A stretch of 64,000 nt of DNA from NCBI GenBank assembly GCA_045806525.1, contig JBJMJD010000079.1, positions 1 through 64,000 of the forward strand. Direction: 5' to 3'. Below the pieces are notes generated by a model, which was given only the letters and a program-made list of their open reading frames with translations, was not told the origin of the DNA and did no database searches. The DNA comes from JAICYJ01 sp045806525 (GTDB taxonomy: Bacteria > Actinomycetota > Thermoleophilia > Gaiellales > JAICJC01). This document shows, piece after piece, positions 61,809 to 64,000 of the stretch. The position numbers were made by a program, and so were the translations under genes. Position 1 is the first letter of the stretch. Every line of letters starts with the position of its first letter.

Positions 61809-62675
61809 TCAGCCGGCGAGAAACGAGCCGACGGATCTTGACGCGGCCAGCGCCAGCGCCGTCATCACCGGCAACATGGCCGCCGGGACCAGCAGGAACA
61901 CCACCACCAGCAGGATCCGGGGGGCAGCCTTCGCCGCTCGCTCCTGCACCGCCCGGGCCTGCTCGGTACGCGTCCGGGCGGCCTGTCGGCGCAGGCCCGC
62001 AGCCAGCGGCACACCCAGCCGATCACTGATTCGAAGCGCGGTCGCCAGCCGCATCAGCGATGGCGATGCCGTGCGCTCGCCGAGGTCGCGAAGCTCCGCC
62101 GCGCGGCGGTGCCCGAGCACCAGGTTGGCGGACACAGCCTCCAGCTCCGACCGCAGCGGCCCGGTTGCCGAAGCGGCCGCCCCCCTGATCGCCTCGTCGA
62201 TCGAGATGCCCGCTGCCACGGCCGACGCGATCAGGTCGATCGCGAGCGGCGCCTGCCGCTCGATCTCGTTCGCCCGCCGCGTCGCCGCAGAGTGCAGCCA
62301 CAGGTCGGGAAACAGCCAGCCGAAGCCGGCGCAGCCCGCGGCCAGCACGAGGCCGACCGTTGACTGCAGCAGCAGCAGCCCCGCCCCACCGACCGATGCG
62401 AATGCCACCAGCGAGCCCAGCCGTGCGTCGTCGACGTCCTGCTCGCCCAACCGGGCGGCCAGACCGGATCGCTCGATCAGCCGATCGCGCCGGAGCGGTG
62501 GCGCCGGGAAGCGCAGCCCCAGCCGCCGGCAGGCACGGCCCGCCGCCACCAGCGCCTTCAACCGGTCAGTAACCTGGCTCGGGTCGCGACCGTTCAGCCG
62601 CCGGTCGCGTCGCCACGCCGCGCGTGCCTCCGCTCCTGCCACCAGGCACACCGCCAGCAACAGCCAGCGGATCAC
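61809..62675 (-). CDS. tadC: Tad pilus inner-membrane protein TadC-like
   Basis: A 288-aa type II secretion F-domain protein: N-terminal helix, a pair of central helices (about 90-125), the F domain with LIASAVAAGISIDEAIRGAA, and a C-terminal hydrophobic pair (ILLVVVFLLVPAAMLPVM). With TadB it forms the platform on which the TadA ATPase acts. GTG start overlaps tadB by 4 bases. Confidence 0.85.
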   Translation of the reverse strand: MIRWLLLAVCLVAGAEARAAWRRDRRLNGRDPSQVTDRLKALVAAGRACRRLGLRFPAPPLRRDRLIERSGLAARLGEQDVDDARLGSLVAFASVGGAGLLLLQSTVGLVLAAGCAGFGWLFPDLWLHSAATRRANEIERQAPLAIDLIASAVAAGISIDEAIRGAAASATGPLRSELEAVSANLVLGHRRAAELRDLGERTASPSLMRLATALRISDRLGVPLAAGLRRQAARTRTEQARAVQERAAKAAPRILLVVVFLLVPAAMLPVMTALALAASRSVGSFLAG

Positions 62676-63225
62676 GGCGCTACGGCAGCCAGCTTGCCGA
62701 TCACCGCCAGGCCCGCCGCGGTCGCAGCGCCGGATGCGGCCAGGGAGCCCAGGCCGACGGGCGAACCGAGCAGCGCCGCCAAGGCAGAGGAATCGATCAA
62801 CGCCAGCCCCAGCACGGACGCCAGGGGCATCGCGGCCACCATTCGCGCCGTCGCACGCGCCTGCGCCGTCGCAACCTCGGCTGCGCGGCGCTGGGCATCG
62901 CGCTCGACCAGCGCCTCCGCCAGGCCGTCGAGCAGGGTCGCCAGATCGCCGCCGACGCGCAGCTGAACGGCGACCGCCGACGACAGCACCGATGCGTCCG
63001 GGCCGCCGCGCACCCCGGCCAGCGCCTCGGTCGGGGGCATGCCCAGCCTGATCGCCGCACCCGCGACGGTGAGCTGCGACCGCGCCGGCTCGGGCGTGTC
63101 CTCCGCCACGTCGCCGATTGCCTGCGCCAGCGTGCGACCGGCCCGCACGTGCGCTGCCAGCTCCGCCGCCACCAGGTGCATCTGGCGGGCCACCGCGCGC
63201 TCACGCCGGGCCTGTGACCGGCGCG

Positions 63226-63238
<13 letters not shown>
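62672..63238 (-). CDS. tadB: Tad pilus inner-membrane protein TadB-like
   Basis: A 188-aa F-domain protein: HLVAAELAAHVRAGRTLAQAIGDVA near the start, LRVGGDLATLLDGLAEAL in the middle, and C-terminal helices. Shorter than usual TadB because the N-terminal membrane helices are missing. ATG 63238 overlaps the end of tadA by 13 bases. Confidence 0.8.

Positions 63239-64000
<762 letters not shown>

Overview
The window reads as a chromosomal segment of a high-GC Actinomycetota genome. Small families I associate with the class Thermoleophilia (at 16318-16692, 29920-30324 and 38862-39191), a meso-diaminopimelate type MurE and a split glycine decarboxylase (GcvPA/GcvPB) point that way, but the class is an inference. 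Genes are densely packed, GTG starts are frequent and successive genes often overlap by 4 bases (ATGA or GTGA). At least 20 genes carry a TANNNT -10 box only 6-9 bases before the start codon with no ribosome-binding site, so leaderless mRNAs appear to be common here.

Left third (1-31 kb), accessory and cell-surface content: a secreted protein cut by the window edge; a cyclic-di-GMP-I riboswitch followed by a tiny hydrophobic ORF; an Fe-S flavoprotein oxidoreductase; a protein with a pilin-like N-terminus joined to a VPS62-like domain; two paralogous PilZ proteins; a 56-aa Flp-pilin-like gene; a heterodimeric ABC exporter; an NlpC/P60 hydrolase; an HD-domain protein; many small lipoproteins and exported proteins; tRNA-Gln and tRNA-Glu; glutamyl-Q-tRNA(Asp) synthetase, an amidase and a GNAT acetyltransferase; two L,D-transpeptidases; L-2-hydroxyglutarate oxidase; a protein with fifteen tandem xxxG tetrapeptides; gltX, endonuclease IV, ArfB, a DHFR/RibD-like reductase, a possible 205-bp MITE, and a CPA1 Na+/H+ antiporter broken by a frameshift.

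Middle (32-54 kb), core housekeeping, nearly all on the minus strand: gcvT-gcvH-gcvPA-gcvPB (glycine cleavage), then, in genomic order from right to left, the complete dcw run mraZ-rsmH-ftsL-pbpB-murE-murF-mraY-murD-ftsW-murG-murC-murB, an inserted pair of small genes, then ftsQ and ftsZ. Four TGGG repeats with exact 10-bp spacing over the mraZ promoter are a textbook MraZ operator. A secreted NlpC/P60 hydrolase is transcribed divergently from mraZ, followed by the primary-type sigma factor.

Right end (55-64 kb): an NAD salvage operon (nrtR-like Nudix regulator, pncB, and a single gene fusing nicotinamidase to ammonia-dependent NAD synthetase, then a VOC protein), a repeat-rich intergenic region with three copies of an inverted motif, an aldehyde dehydrogenase with a 29-aa hydrophobic upstream ORF, an orphan pilin-like gene, an alpha/beta hydrolase, and the Tad/Flp pilus genes tadA (cut by the edge), tadB and tadC.

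The most interesting themes are: (1) c-di-GMP sensing parts (riboswitch, two PilZ proteins) on the same segment as several short class III pilin-like proteins and a Tad machine; (2) the PncA-NadE fusion, in which the first domain releases the ammonia that the second consumes; (3) the leaderless promoter architecture; (4) unexplained inverted-repeat elements at 28964-29168 and 58875-59007.
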